DNA from: a virus
IMG/VR virus record: IMGVR_UViG_3300030060_004050
Location: 54,539-118,538 of that record
Reading direction: 5' to 3' (one strand)
DNA length: 64,000 bases
Shown piece after piece: positions 15,659 through 24,689 of the stretch. A program made the position numbers and the translations under genes. The first letter of the stretch is position 1. Each line of letters starts with the position of its first letter. Below the pieces are notes generated by a model. The model ran no database searches. It was given only the letters and a program-made list of their open reading frames with translations, and was not told the DNA's origin.

Positions 15659-16258
15659 ATGAGTAAAGAAAAAGATACATCAAGTCATTATGTGAACAAC
15701 AAAGAGTTCTTCGAAGCCATGAAAGAGTGGAAGAAGGTAGTTCACGAATGCGAAGAAGCAGACGAACCGAAACCACCAGTCACAGATTATATTGGTGAGT
15801 GTTTCTTGAAGATTGCTGAACACCTTTCATATCGACCTAACTTTATCAACTATGCATACCGAGAAGAAATGGTAGGCGATGGTATTGAAAACTGCTTGAT
15901 GTATGCCAGTAATTTTGATCCTGAAAAGTCAGACAATCCCTTCTCATACTTTACTCAAATTATCTACTACGCCTTTCTTCGACGAATACAGAAAGAGAAG
16001 AAACAGGATTATGTAAAGTATAGGTGTTTCGAAATTATGGATCAAAACGGTGTCATTCCCGAGGACTTCAAAAAGCAAATACAAGAGAGGTTTGATTCAG
16101 CACAGAATCCATACGCAAGTATGATGAAGTTAACAGAAAAAGACATAGAGAACTTTACTCCCAAGAAAAAGAAGAAAAGAAAACAGACAAAGAATGAGTC
16201 GAACAATTTGGATTCAATATTAGAAGAGGATAAGTCTGGTGAAGATAGCAGTAATTAA
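15659..16258 (+). CDS. gp55: Late-transcription sigma factor gp55
   Basis: The 199-residue protein shows the gp55 core: DYIGECFLKIAEHLSYRPNF, YREEMVGDGIENCLMYASNFDP and FSYFTQIIYYAFLRRIQKEKKQ, corresponding to sigma region 2. gp55 directs host polymerase to TATAAATA late promoters and interacts with the gp45 clamp, also encoded here. T4 gp55 is 185 residues. The C-terminus is basic and then Ser/Glu-rich. Its promoter predicts a leaderless message. The gp47 frame begins inside its last codons (20-base overlap). Confidence 0.93.
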   Translation: MSKEKDTSSHYVNNKEFFEAMKEWKKVVHECEEADEPKPPVTDYIGECFLKIAEHLSYRPNFINYAYREEMVGDGIENCLMYASNFDPEKSDNPFSYFTQIIYYAFLRRIQKEKKQDYVKYRCFEIMDQNGVIPEDFKKQIQERFDSAQNPYASMMKLTEKDIENFTPKKKKKRKQTKNESNNLDSILEEDKSGEDSSN

Positions 16259-17291
16259 TGATACGCACTTTGGTGCTAGAGGTGATTCACAATTATTTTT
16301 CGATCACTTTATGAAGTTTTTTGATGATGTGTTTTTTCCGTACCTCAAAGAAAACAAAATCAAGACAGTAATTCATGCAGGTGATCTTATGGATCGCCGA
16401 AAGTATGTTAACTTTAGTATTCTTAATCAAGTCAGAACCAGATTCATGGATAGACTTCATGCTGATGGTATTGATCTGCATTGTATCCTAGGCAACCATG
16501 ATGTATACTACAGAAATACAAACGAGATTAATTCCATCCGTGAATTGTTTGAGGGTGATCTGAAACTATATGAAAAGCCAGAGGTGGTAAACTTCGACGG
16601 ACTAGATGTTGCATTCTTACCTTGGGTAAACAAGGAGAATGTAGACGAAAGCATTGAGTTTATCAAGACTGCTGCTGCACCTATTCTGTTCGGACACTTA
16701 GAACTTGAAGGATACGAAGTTATTCGCGGGGTAAACTTTAATGGAGGAGGAACTGATCCCGGACTGTTCAGTAGATATGAAAAGGTTTTTTCGGGACATT
16801 TTCATTGTCGTCAAGAAAAGGGAAATGTTTACTACATGGGAACACAGTATCAGATCACGTTTGGTGATTTGAACGAGACGAAGGGATTCCATGTATTCGA
16901 TACAGATACCCGAGACATAAAGTTTATTGAAAATCCATACAAGATGTTCCACACTCTCAAGTATGACGACGCCGATGGACCGATTGATGCAGACAATCTA
17001 ACAGGTCTAGAATATTTGAAGAACTCGTATGTCAAACTGTTTGTTGAAAATAAAAAGCACCCATACGCCTTTGATAGATTTATGGACAAGTTGTATGACA
17101 TAGGCGTCTCAAAGATAACTGTAGTGGAAGATATCGAACAATCTGACTGGACTAAGGAAGAAATACTTGACATGGCTCAAGATACTGTTACTATTATCAA
17201 TAACGAAATAGATTGTATCGAAGAGGTACAAGATAAAAACAGAATGAAACGCCTTATCAAAGACTTGTACATGGAAAGTTTATCCCTATGA
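16239..17291 (+). CDS. gp47: Recombination nuclease subunit gp47 (SbcD/Mre11 family)
   Basis: At 350 residues (T4 gp47 is 339), this carries all calcineurin-like phosphoesterase motifs: NDTHFG (residues 7-12), GDLMDRR, LGNHD and SGHFHCR. Together with gp46 it forms the Mre11/Rad50-type complex that resects DNA ends for recombination-dependent replication. The start is GTG 16239, with AGAGGA nine bases upstream and an overlap with gp55. The stop overlaps the next start as ATGA, so gp55, gp47, the 17288 gene and gp46 form one coupled unit. Confidence 0.93.
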   Translation: MKIAVINDTHFGARGDSQLFFDHFMKFFDDVFFPYLKENKIKTVIHAGDLMDRRKYVNFSILNQVRTRFMDRLHADGIDLHCILGNHDVYYRNTNEINSIRELFEGDLKLYEKPEVVNFDGLDVAFLPWVNKENVDESIEFIKTAAAPILFGHLELEGYEVIRGVNFNGGGTDPGLFSRYEKVFSGHFHCRQEKGNVYYMGTQYQITFGDLNETKGFHVFDTDTRDIKFIENPYKMFHTLKYDDADGPIDADNLTGLEYLKNSYVKLFVENKKHPYAFDRFMDKLYDIGVSKITVVEDIEQSDWTKEEILDMAQDTVTIINNEIDCIEEVQDKNRMKRLIKDLYMESLSL

Positions 17292-17845
17292 ATATTTTTG
17301 TTGTAAACAAATCACCCGAAGAATCTGCTAAATCTCTGTGTGACAAGCACATCGTAAAAATGGTTCTAGAATCTGCACAGATGATTTCTACGGCGCATCG
17401 TGTTCTAGATGGATGGCCTTGTGAACGAAGAAATCCGAACGGAAGACTTGTTAAGGATTGGATGTTGGACGATGAACGAGAGGATCTAATCTATAGAGGA
17501 CACCAACCAAACCATCCGTGTACAATCTGGACAAGACAAACCACAGCAAACTATGACTGGCATTGTGAACATGCAATGGAACTTTCAAGAGAGTATACTC
17601 GTCGCTATGACAAGGTACACAAGGTTACACCTATTCTAGAGTACCTATCTAAAAACCAACCCGAAAACCTTCCCGTAGGATCACTTACACCATTTGCACA
17701 AGCAATGCCTGAGATCTACAAAGATCCAGAAAATGCTGTTATTGCATATCGCAACTACTACATCAATACAAAGGCAAGGTTTGCAAAATGGAAGATGGGA
17801 AACATTCCAATATGGTTCAAGGAGTCATGTATTGATAACGTTTGA
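17288..17845 (+). CDS. Conserved phage protein between gp47 and gp46
   Basis: The 185-residue product belongs to a family seen in many tailed phages: the start MNIFVVNKSPEESAKSLCDKH, then IVKMVLESAQMISTA, HPCTIWTRQTTANYDWHCEHA and the ending IAYRNYYINTKARFAKW. Members are sometimes annotated as pyrimidine-dimer glycosylase-like, but I cannot confirm that from motifs here. Conserved His, Cys and Trp suggest an enzyme acting on nucleic acid. It sits between the two halves of the gp46/47 nuclease complex, starting with an ATGA overlap and ending inside the gp46 start region, so a repair role is plausible. Confidence 0.6.
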   Translation: MNIFVVNKSPEESAKSLCDKHIVKMVLESAQMISTAHRVLDGWPCERRNPNGRLVKDWMLDDEREDLIYRGHQPNHPCTIWTRQTTANYDWHCEHAMELSREYTRRYDKVHKVTPILEYLSKNQPENLPVGSLTPFAQAMPEIYKDPENAVIAYRNYYINTKARFAKWKMGNIPIWFKESCIDNV

Positions 17846-19544
17846 AACATTGAGTTGGAAGAACTTTCTTTCAACAGGAAATCATAAAACAACTATTGAT
17901 TTCACTAGACATAATAATACCTTGATCTCAGGAGAAAACGGTGCGGGTAAGTCAACTATGCTTGACGCACTTACTTTCTCTTTGTTTGGTAAATCGTTTC
18001 GTGGTATCAATATACCTCAACTTGTAAACTCCATCAACGAGAAAGAGTGTGAGGTAGAGATTAACTTTAAATTAGGATCCGATGACTATAAGGTGTTTAG
18101 AAGTCTAAAACCAAAGAAGTTTGAAATCTACAAAAATGGTGACTTGCTAGATCAAGATGCAAAAGCAAAAGACTACCAGAAGATTTTAGAAGAGCAGATT
18201 CTAAAAATGTCTTATAAGTCTTTTTGTCAAGTTGTTATTCTTGGTTCATCGAACTATGTTCCGTTCATGCAACTTAGTGCCTCCGACAGAAGACTCGTTG
18301 TTGAAAATCTTCTCGACATCGATGTGTTCTCCGTTATGAATACTCTTGTTCGAGCCAGACTGCAAATGACTAAAGAGTATGTGAAAGACATTGATACTAA
18401 GATTGAGATTACGAAAAACAAAGTAGATGACAAACAAAAACTAATCGAAACCCTAGAAAAGAAATCTAGTGACTCGGTGGAGGAGTATCAAAAAGAAATT
18501 GAACAGTCTAGAGACGCTGTAGAGGCACTAAATGTAGAAATCAAAGAACTCAGAAATGAAATCTGCAAGATGATCCAGACTGTAAAAGATAGAGACTCTG
18601 AACCTAAGTCATTAATTAAAATGGAGTCTCTGGAGTCTCAACTAAAAACAAAGATAAAGACGATTACTAAAAATGCAAAGTTTTACGAAGAAAACGATAC
18701 ATGTCCTACCTGTAAGCAAAACATCCAAGAACACCATAAGAAAAATGTGTGGGACGAAATGCAAAAGGAAAAAGAGGAAATTGAAACTGCTATCTCAGAA
18801 CTGGGTGAGAAAATTGAAAGCAGCGAGAAAAGGTTAACAGAAATTAATCTTGTTCTGGAAAAAATCAGAGGACTAGAGGGAAACATATCCACCAAAGAAA
18901 GCGAGATAAGTGCCTCTAATCAATACATCGATAAGATGCAACGAAGCATCGAGTCTGTAAGTGTAGAAGGAACAGAGATCCAAGAAGCAAAGGATCAACT
19001 CAGTCAGTTTATCGGTGAAGGTAAAGGTCATGTAGAAAAAAGAAAAGATCTCATCGAAGATCGACATTACCTAGACATCGCATCAGTTCTTCTAAAAGAC
19101 AGTGGGATTAAGTCTAAGATCATTAAGCACTACTTACCAATCATGAACAAACTGATTAATAAGTATCTAACGGATATGGACTTCTTCTGTCAGTTTAATC
19201 TAGACGAGAACTTTAACGAGACAATCAAGAGTCGCCATCGTGATGAGTTTTCCTACCACAGTTTCAGTGAAGGTGAACGATTGCGTATCGACCTGTCTTT
19301 GCTTCTTGCATGGCGAGAGATTGCACGACTGAAGAACAGCGTAAATTGCAACTTACTGATTCTTGATGAAGTGTTTGATTCAAGTCTTGACTCTGTTGGC
19401 ACAGAGGAGTTTCTAAAACTATTGACATCATTTGGTAACCGTGCTAATATATTTGTAATCAGTCACAAGTCTGATACAATGACGGACAAGTTTCAGAATC
19501 ACATCGTGTTTGAAAAGAAGAACAATTTTAGTAGGATAAAGTAA
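17832..19544 (+). CDS. gp46: Recombination nuclease subunit gp46 (SbcC/Rad50 family)
   Basis: The 570-residue protein has Walker A GENGAGKST (residues 34-42), a long coiled coil with a CPTC zinc hook at 291-294, a signature-like FSEGERLRIDLSLLLAWR and Walker B LLILDEVFD. It is the ATPase partner of gp47. I place the start at TTG 17832: AAGGAG (17819-17824) lies seven bases upstream and the protein then begins ITFETLSWKNFLSTG, the normal gp46 start. No in-frame ATG fits. It overlaps the preceding gene by 14 bases and the next start by one base. Confidence 0.93.
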   Translation: MITFETLSWKNFLSTGNHKTTIDFTRHNNTLISGENGAGKSTMLDALTFSLFGKSFRGINIPQLVNSINEKECEVEINFKLGSDDYKVFRSLKPKKFEIYKNGDLLDQDAKAKDYQKILEEQILKMSYKSFCQVVILGSSNYVPFMQLSASDRRLVVENLLDIDVFSVMNTLVRARLQMTKEYVKDIDTKIEITKNKVDDKQKLIETLEKKSSDSVEEYQKEIEQSRDAVEALNVEIKELRNEICKMIQTVKDRDSEPKSLIKMESLESQLKTKIKTITKNAKFYEENDTCPTCKQNIQEHHKKNVWDEMQKEKEEIETAISELGEKIESSEKRLTEINLVLEKIRGLEGNISTKESEISASNQYIDKMQRSIESVSVEGTEIQEAKDQLSQFIGEGKGHVEKRKDLIEDRHYLDIASVLLKDSGIKSKIIKHYLPIMNKLINKYLTDMDFFCQFNLDENFNETIKSRHRDEFSYHSFSEGERLRIDLSLLLAWREIARLKNSVNCNLLILDEVFDSSLDSVGTEEFLKLLTSFGNRANIFVISHKSDTMTDKFQNHIVFEKKNNFSRIK

Positions 19545-19951
19545 TGTGTTTGTTTGATAATGACACAAAAGAAGAAACAAAAGAATGCACTAAGTGTAAG
19601 CGAGAATTACCAAAGTCAAACTTCGGGCCTTCTAGTGGTGGAGTTTACTTACGAGGTGAGTGCAGAGAGTGCGCCCGTAAGGCAACAAAACTTGTTAAAG
19701 AACTAAGAGAGAAACAGAGCAAACCAAAAGAAACATATACTTGTCCCATATGTGAAAAAAATATAACAGAGATACAAGGTAATTCATGGTGCTTGGATCA
19801 TGATCACAAAACAAAAAAATTCAGAGGTTGGTTATGTCATAAGTGTAATCGAGCCTTGGGAAACTTTGACGATGATATTGAATTGCTTAAAAAAGCGATA
19901 GAGTACATAAAGAAAGATCGCAATGACGACACAAATCAAACCTTATTATGA
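19544..19951 (+). CDS. gp49: Recombination endonuclease VII (gp49-like)
   Basis: The 135-residue protein has an N-terminal Cys cluster (CTKCKRELP and CRECARK) and a C-terminal endonuclease VII domain: CPICEKNI, WCLDHDH, KFRGWLCHKCNRALG and a terminal helix. The four Cys plus DHDH match the zinc-binding His-Me finger of phage endonuclease VII, which resolves Holliday junctions and trims branched DNA during packaging. T4 gp49 is 157 residues. It begins on the gp46 stop (TAATG), continuing the recombination operon. Confidence 0.88.
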   Translation: MCLFDNDTKEETKECTKCKRELPKSNFGPSSGGVYLRGECRECARKATKLVKELREKQSKPKETYTCPICEKNITEIQGNSWCLDHDHKTKKFRGWLCHKCNRALGNFDDDIELLKKAIEYIKKDRNDDTNQTLL

Positions 19952-21518
19952 GCGAAACGAACATGTGATAAACTCACATGTAAACTGTAATTTCGAAGAC
20001 TTGCTTGAGATGACTCCCGACGAGTTTCGTGAGTGGGTAGTTGAAATGCGTAAGGTGGTTAAGGATGCATGGGACACCCATGGTTGTCCTCCACGCACAG
20101 GAAAAGATGAAGAAGAAATCGTTGATGCTTTCAATAAGATTGCAGAGTATCCTGTTCATCAATTTACACATACCGATGAACTGTCGGATGTAGAAAACGA
20201 TGTAATCATCAACAAGTCTCGTATGGCAGTTGAAGTTGATCAGTGGTTCTCTAATATGTTCAAGACAAGAATTAACTACACGGAGAAGGACAACGGGTAT
20301 TCAATTTATGATTTGGTTGCAGACGACAATCGCCTTGATCAAGTGGTAAAAGGTGCAATGCGACACCTTCGCCGAGATTCTTTTTACACACATGCCTTGT
20401 CTGCGATAAAGCATGATAGTAAGTATGCTATTGTAGATGTGTCTTCTGGTGAAGAGTGGATGCAAGTGTTTTTTGATAATCCTAAAATCTTCAAAGGACA
20501 TGACTTTCTTCTCGAACAAATTAAAATTAGAGAAGGCGTAAACTCCGGTTACTTTCAACTAGAGCAAGATGATGTTCTACAACTTACCAGAGAACAAGTA
20601 GAAAAATTTAAAGATAAGATGTCATACCGTCATCATTCTACATTTGACATTGATAATATGCCAGATGATAAAGTATATGCCATTAGAATTTACAAGACGG
20701 GAAGAAAAGTTTTTCCAGCAGGATTCAAGTCTTTTCGTATTGGATATATTCAACCTGCTGTAAACTTCCCACCAATGACTGCTAAATACTTGTATGAAAG
20801 ATTTACAGATGACATTAAAAATCAAGAACGTATTGTCATCTATGATCCGTCAAGTGGTTGGGGCGGTCGTATACTTGGTGCTATGGGTGTTCGGGATGAT
20901 CGTAGGATTCATTATGTGGGGACTGATCCTAATCCTGATAATCTTATTAATGATGGGACTTATAGTAAGTATGAGTCTCTTGCCGATTTTTATAATACCA
21001 AGACATATCGCGGAAACCCATTCTTTTCAGAAACGAATACTTTCGACGTATTCCAAGAGGGTTCGGAAGTAATTCATCTAAACAAAGACTTTCAAAAATA
21101 CAAGGGAAGTCTTGACTTGGTATTTACTTCACCCCCATACTTTAATAGAGAAGCGTACTCAGAGGACGACAACCAATCCTACAAGAAGTTTAATTCCTAC
21201 GAGTCTTGGAGACATGGATTCCTACGTCCAACTCTAGAAACTTGCGTCGAATATTTGCGAGAAGAAAGATACCTTCTTTGGAATATTGCAGACCTTCTGG
21301 TTAGTGGTGACTATCTTCCTCTTGAAAAAGATAGCAGAGATATTCTAGAATCATTGGGTATGGAATATAAATATACTTTGAAGATGGCATTAGAGGGTAT
21401 GCCTGGAAAGAACAGAATTGGTGAAGACGGAAAACCAACATGTAAAAATTTCTGTCAGGTTGATGGTAAGTACCTAAAGTATGAACCAGTATTTGTATTC
21501 TGGAAACCCAAACAATGA
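19923..21518 (+). CDS. Orphan DNA amino-methyltransferase
   Basis: The 531-residue protein has a C-terminal methyltransferase domain with motif I YDPSSGWGGRILG (Asp308 region) and motif IV FTSPPYF (from residue 402). The TSPPY form is typical of DNA N4-cytosine and some N6-adenine methylases. About 270 residues before it are helical and of unknown role, perhaps target recognition. No cognate nuclease of restriction type is adjacent; the neighbour is endonuclease VII, with a 29-base overlap. It may protect phage DNA against host restriction. The stop overlaps the next start (ATGA). Confidence 0.75.
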   Translation: MTTQIKPYYERNEHVINSHVNCNFEDLLEMTPDEFREWVVEMRKVVKDAWDTHGCPPRTGKDEEEIVDAFNKIAEYPVHQFTHTDELSDVENDVIINKSRMAVEVDQWFSNMFKTRINYTEKDNGYSIYDLVADDNRLDQVVKGAMRHLRRDSFYTHALSAIKHDSKYAIVDVSSGEEWMQVFFDNPKIFKGHDFLLEQIKIREGVNSGYFQLEQDDVLQLTREQVEKFKDKMSYRHHSTFDIDNMPDDKVYAIRIYKTGRKVFPAGFKSFRIGYIQPAVNFPPMTAKYLYERFTDDIKNQERIVIYDPSSGWGGRILGAMGVRDDRRIHYVGTDPNPDNLINDGTYSKYESLADFYNTKTYRGNPFFSETNTFDVFQEGSEVIHLNKDFQKYKGSLDLVFTSPPYFNREAYSEDDNQSYKKFNSYESWRHGFLRPTLETCVEYLREERYLLWNIADLLVSGDYLPLEKDSRDILESLGMEYKYTLKMALEGMPGKNRIGEDGKPTCKNFCQVDGKYLKYEPVFVFWKPKQ

Positions 21519-22417
21519 ATTGTTTAATTACAGGTGGAGCAGGACATATAGGATCTCACCTCGCCCTTAGATTGCACGAAGAGGGACATGAGGTTGACAT
21601 CATCGATAACCTATCGGTAGGAAACCGTGATGCAATAAAAGATCTAGAAAATCTGGGATGGAAGGGCGAGTTTACTAAAGCAAGTATCAATGATCCTCAA
21701 ATGGTGGCATATGCACTTCAATTAAAGAAGTATGATGTGTGTTTTCATTTAGCAGGTTACACTGTCCCACAGGACTCTGTTGAAAAACCAGTGGTTTATT
21801 ATGAAAACAACTTGTCCCCGTTTACTCAGTTTCTATCCTCTCTCATATTCCATGGTGTTAATAGGGTAGTCTTGTGTAGAACTGAAAATACCTACACTCC
21901 TTGTGAAACATCTGCCAGAACAGTAGAGCAAATTATTTACGATGTATGTAAGGTAACTCCTAACATAAACTACTCATCTTTTAGATTACCAGAGGTAGTT
22001 GGAAATAATATTGATGGTAAGATTGGAGACTATGGGTTTGGTAAAAAAAATAAACTCATTTGCAATTGTATGTCCGCATCTGCAAACATTATTCCGCAGG
22101 TGGTGGTGGACAATGGAGCCGATTCACACAAATTAATTCATGTGGATGATGTGGTTGAAGAACTAATTAAGTCCTTAAGCGACACGAAGAATCAAATTCA
22201 TCATGTAAACCCAGCCATAATTACAACTGCCAGAAGTATAGTTGAATCGTGTATAAAGGTAACTGCCGGTAAATACCCTGTCATCGAGAAAAAGTATGAT
22301 CAGGATCAAGTTGATACCGTCGATATTAAAGTAAATAAAAGTGCCTCTATAACTTGCCTAGATACAATTACAAAATCAATTTGGAATTGGATCAAAAGAG
22401 TTAAAAAGATTCCTTGA
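21515..22417 (+). CDS. NAD-dependent epimerase-like protein lacking the catalytic dyad
   Basis: The 300-residue product is an extended short-chain dehydrogenase by its start, LITGGAGHIGSHLALRL, and acidic IIDNLSVGN after beta-2. The catalytic region is broken: where active relatives have PYxxSK before VEQI, this one has PCETSARTVEQII, so Tyr is Cys and Lys is Ala. The Ser/Thr segment reads CRTENTYT. Compare the intact NPYSVSK in the paralogue at 48057. It likely binds a nucleotide sugar or NAD without ordinary catalysis. It is coupled to the methyltransferase gene by an ATGA overlap. Confidence 0.7.
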   Translation: MNCLITGGAGHIGSHLALRLHEEGHEVDIIDNLSVGNRDAIKDLENLGWKGEFTKASINDPQMVAYALQLKKYDVCFHLAGYTVPQDSVEKPVVYYENNLSPFTQFLSSLIFHGVNRVVLCRTENTYTPCETSARTVEQIIYDVCKVTPNINYSSFRLPEVVGNNIDGKIGDYGFGKKNKLICNCMSASANIIPQVVVDNGADSHKLIHVDDVVEELIKSLSDTKNQIHHVNPAIITTARSIVESCIKVTAGKYPVIEKKYDQDQVDTVDIKVNKSASITCLDTITKSIWNWIKRVKKIP

Positions 22418-22441
22418 CTTCCTCAATATTTGTGTTATACT
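22414..22441 (+). promoter_or_regulatory. Sigma70-like promoter giving a leaderless mRNA
   Basis: TTGACT (22414-22419), a 16-base spacer ending TGT, and TATACT (22436-22441) precede ATG 22448 by six bases. The -35 box overlaps the last codons of the epimerase-like gene. The predicted +1 is the A of the ATG. Confidence 0.88.
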
Positions 22442-22447
22442 ATTTAC

Positions 22448-22927
22448 ATGTCTAAGAAGAAAACCAAGAAGACGGAACGAAAGTGGACTAGCGGGATTAA
22501 CCCAAAGTCCAGTATGTCATATGAAAAATACATAAGGTCCGCCTTTCAGATGATCGATCCAAGGCGATTGACAATCCGAGAGTACAAACTGGCAGATAAA
22601 GAAGAGTATCCTGCATTTCAAAGAGGCAAAGATCTTCGCATCGTAGTGTTCTGGGATAATAAACCTGCAATTGATACTAATGGTAGAAAGTATGAATTCA
22701 TTATTGAAAATGCTTTCTGGAGGCAGTCAAACAAAAACAAAGAAGATCGTGAATATATGCGTGATCACGCAAACATTCATGTGAAGACGTTCCATGATGC
22801 TGTGCAACAGGGTAAGGAAACTGCCGCAGCAAAGAGAGCAAAGAAGAAAACAAAGAAAACAACAAGGAAGACTCGGAGCAAAATTGGATCTACCCAAAAA
22901 GCATTCGAGGACGCAAAGAAAAAATGA
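22448..22927 (+). CDS. Lys-rich hypothetical protein, early-type
   Basis: This 159-residue protein is not recognised. It has a basic N-terminus (MSKKKTKKTERKW), a central folded-looking domain with YEKYIRSAFQMIDP, DLRIVVFWDN and YEFIIENAFW, and a long Lys/Arg/Thr tail (AKKKTKKTTRKTRSK) that suggests nucleic-acid binding. It is the first gene behind a strong sigma70-like promoter and directly precedes RNase H with a four-base overlap. In T4 the rnh neighbourhood holds small transcription factors (dsbA, gp33), so a regulatory role is possible. ATG 22448 was chosen because the upstream TTG lies inside the promoter. Confidence 0.55.
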   Translation: MSKKKTKKTERKWTSGINPKSSMSYEKYIRSAFQMIDPRRLTIREYKLADKEEYPAFQRGKDLRIVVFWDNKPAIDTNGRKYEFIIENAFWRQSNKNKEDREYMRDHANIHVKTFHDAVQQGKETAAAKRAKKKTKKTTRKTRSKIGSTQKAFEDAKKK

Positions 22928-23775
22928 TTCTCATAGACAACAACCAATTAATCATTGCAAATGTTTTTGCATCAATGAAACATCACAACATCGAAGATGA
23001 AAGCATTCTTCGACATCTTGTGGTAAACACTTATAGATTTTACAATAGCAAGTTCAAGGATAAGTATGGTGACATTGTAATCTGTCATGATTCTGCACAC
23101 TGCTGGCGTAAAGACTTTTTTCCACTGTATAAGGCAAACAGAAAAGCAACAAAGGAAAAGTCAAAGCACGATTGGGATAAAATCTTTAACACCATGACAG
23201 AAATTCGTGGAGAGATTGAAGAGAACTTCCCTTGGAAGAATATTTCTGTTCCAAAGACAGAGGCAGATGATGTCATTGCATGTATCGCAAAGAACTCATC
23301 TCCCATGGAGCCAGTTTTGATTGTTTCTGCTGACAAAGACTTTCAACAACTACAGAAATATTCTAATGTGGAACAGTGGAGTCCGATGAAGCAAGACTTT
23401 TTGGTTTGCAATAATCCCGAAGACTTTCTTGTTTCTCATATTATTTCAGGTGATTCGTCAGACGGAGTTCCAAATATTTTGTCGGACGATGATACCTTTA
23501 TCGTAGAAGGTAAGCGTCAGCGTCCTTGTGGTAAAAAGAAGGTGCAAATCTTCAAGGATCGTTACTTGAATGAGAACACAATAGACGATGATGTAAAGAA
23601 AAATTGGGATAGAAATACAAAAATGATTGACTTCGATTCTATTCCAGAAGAAGTAGAAAAGGAAATCATGGAAGAATTTAATAAGGAACATGTTCGAGAA
23701 ACCAAAAATATTTTCCCGTATCTCGTTGAACACAAGTTGATTCAACTTCTAGAGTCTGTGGAAGAATTGTACTGA
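22924..23775 (+). CDS. rnh: RNase H / 5'-3' exonuclease (T4 Rnh-like)
   Basis: The 283-residue protein has the FEN-1/Rnh family pattern: MILIDNNQLI at the start with the metal-binding Asp, KDFFPLYKANRK, TEADDVIACIA with the paired Asp, VSADKDFQQLQ and GDSSDGVPN. It removes RNA primers and flaps from lagging strands in the T4 system, where Rnh is 305 residues. It sits just upstream of the sliding clamp region, as expected for replication genes. ATG 22924 overlaps the preceding stop. Confidence 0.9.
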   Translation: MILIDNNQLIIANVFASMKHHNIEDESILRHLVVNTYRFYNSKFKDKYGDIVICHDSAHCWRKDFFPLYKANRKATKEKSKHDWDKIFNTMTEIRGEIEENFPWKNISVPKTEADDVIACIAKNSSPMEPVLIVSADKDFQQLQKYSNVEQWSPMKQDFLVCNNPEDFLVSHIISGDSSDGVPNILSDDDTFIVEGKRQRPCGKKKVQIFKDRYLNENTIDDDVKKNWDRNTKMIDFDSIPEEVEKEIMEEFNKEHVRETKNIFPYLVEHKLIQLLESVEELY

Positions 23776-23778
23776 GCA

Positions 23779-23970
23779 ATGGCTAAGAACAAAAGAAAGA
23801 ATCGGGGTAAGAAGCAAGGCGAGTCCTTACATTATGAAGACTACTATGATCTTCGAAAGACTACAAAAAGACCTACAAAACATAGAAGAGTAAAGGATAA
23901 GAAATATCTTAAAGATATGATGCGGGGAGATATTGACATTGAATCGTATCACGACTATAATGGTAATTGA
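23779..23970 (+). CDS. Small basic hypothetical protein
   Basis: A 63-residue product rich in Lys/Arg (MAKNKRKNRGKKQGE) with Tyr-rich HYEDYYDLRKT and a final acidic patch IDIESYHDYNG. It fills the space between rnh and the clamp gene. Basic, unstructured N-termini of this kind are common in small nucleic-acid-binding phage proteins, but nothing more can be said. It is coupled to rnh with a three-base gap. Confidence 0.55.
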   Translation: MAKNKRKNRGKKQGESLHYEDYYDLRKTTKRPTKHRRVKDKKYLKDMMRGDIDIESYHDYNGN

Positions 23971-23987
23971 ACACGGAGATCTAAATC

Positions 23988-24689
23988 ATGGAAACTACAA
24001 TGACATCAACTAAAATTTCAAACGAAACTCTAGAAGTATTAAAGAACTTCTCATCAATCAACTCAAATATTCTCGTTAAGGAGGGAAATGTACTGACTAC
24101 CATTTCCCCCGTCAAGAATGTAATGGCAGAAGCAACTGTCCCCGAAACTTTCGATCAGGAGTTTGGTATCTGGGATCTTAACAAGTTCCTTGGAACCATT
24201 TCCCTTTTCGATAGTCCTGAGTTTATGTTTGAGGATAAGTTTGTAACGATCAGTTCGAGCAAAAACAATTCGTCTGTTCGATACTACTACTCAGAACCTT
24301 CTCTTCTTACCACGGTAAACAAGAAGATTAATATGCCCGAACCAGTTGTCACTTGTTCGATTACCCAAAAGGTATTCAATGACATCCTTAAGGCATCTTC
24401 CGTTCTTCAGGTTAGCGACATTGCAATTCAGTCTGACTCCGACGAACTGCAAATTGTCGCACTGGATAAGAAGGATAAGAGCAGCAACAGTTACTCCATC
24501 AAGATTGCAGACATGCCTATTGGTGGACCTACTTTTGCTTTCTACTTCAAGGCAGAAAACCTGAAGATGCTTCCGGGTGATTATGATGTAAACATCACGG
24601 AGAAGGTTGTGAGTGAGTTCACCAACACAAACCGAAGTCTTAAGTATTGGGTAGCACTGGAATCTGACTCATACTACCAGGCACCATGA
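23988..24689 (+). CDS. gp45: Sliding clamp gp45
   Basis: The 233-residue protein is close to T4 gp45 (228) and carries the expected phrases: TLEVLKNFSSINSNILVKEGN, EFGIWDLNKFLGTISLF and SVRYYYSEPSLL. The trimeric ring tethers DNA polymerase gp43 and activates late transcription through gp55. In T4 it is followed at once by gp44; here three sugar genes intervene. ATG 23988 has CGGAG nine bases upstream; ATG 24000 is an alternative. The stop overlaps the next start (ATGA). Confidence 0.93.
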   Translation: METTMTSTKISNETLEVLKNFSSINSNILVKEGNVLTTISPVKNVMAEATVPETFDQEFGIWDLNKFLGTISLFDSPEFMFEDKFVTISSSKNNSSVRYYYSEPSLLTTVNKKINMPEPVVTCSITQKVFNDILKASSVLQVSDIAIQSDSDELQIVALDKKDKSSNSYSIKIADMPIGGPTFAFYFKAENLKMLPGDYDVNITEKVVSEFTNTNRSLKYWVALESDSYYQAP

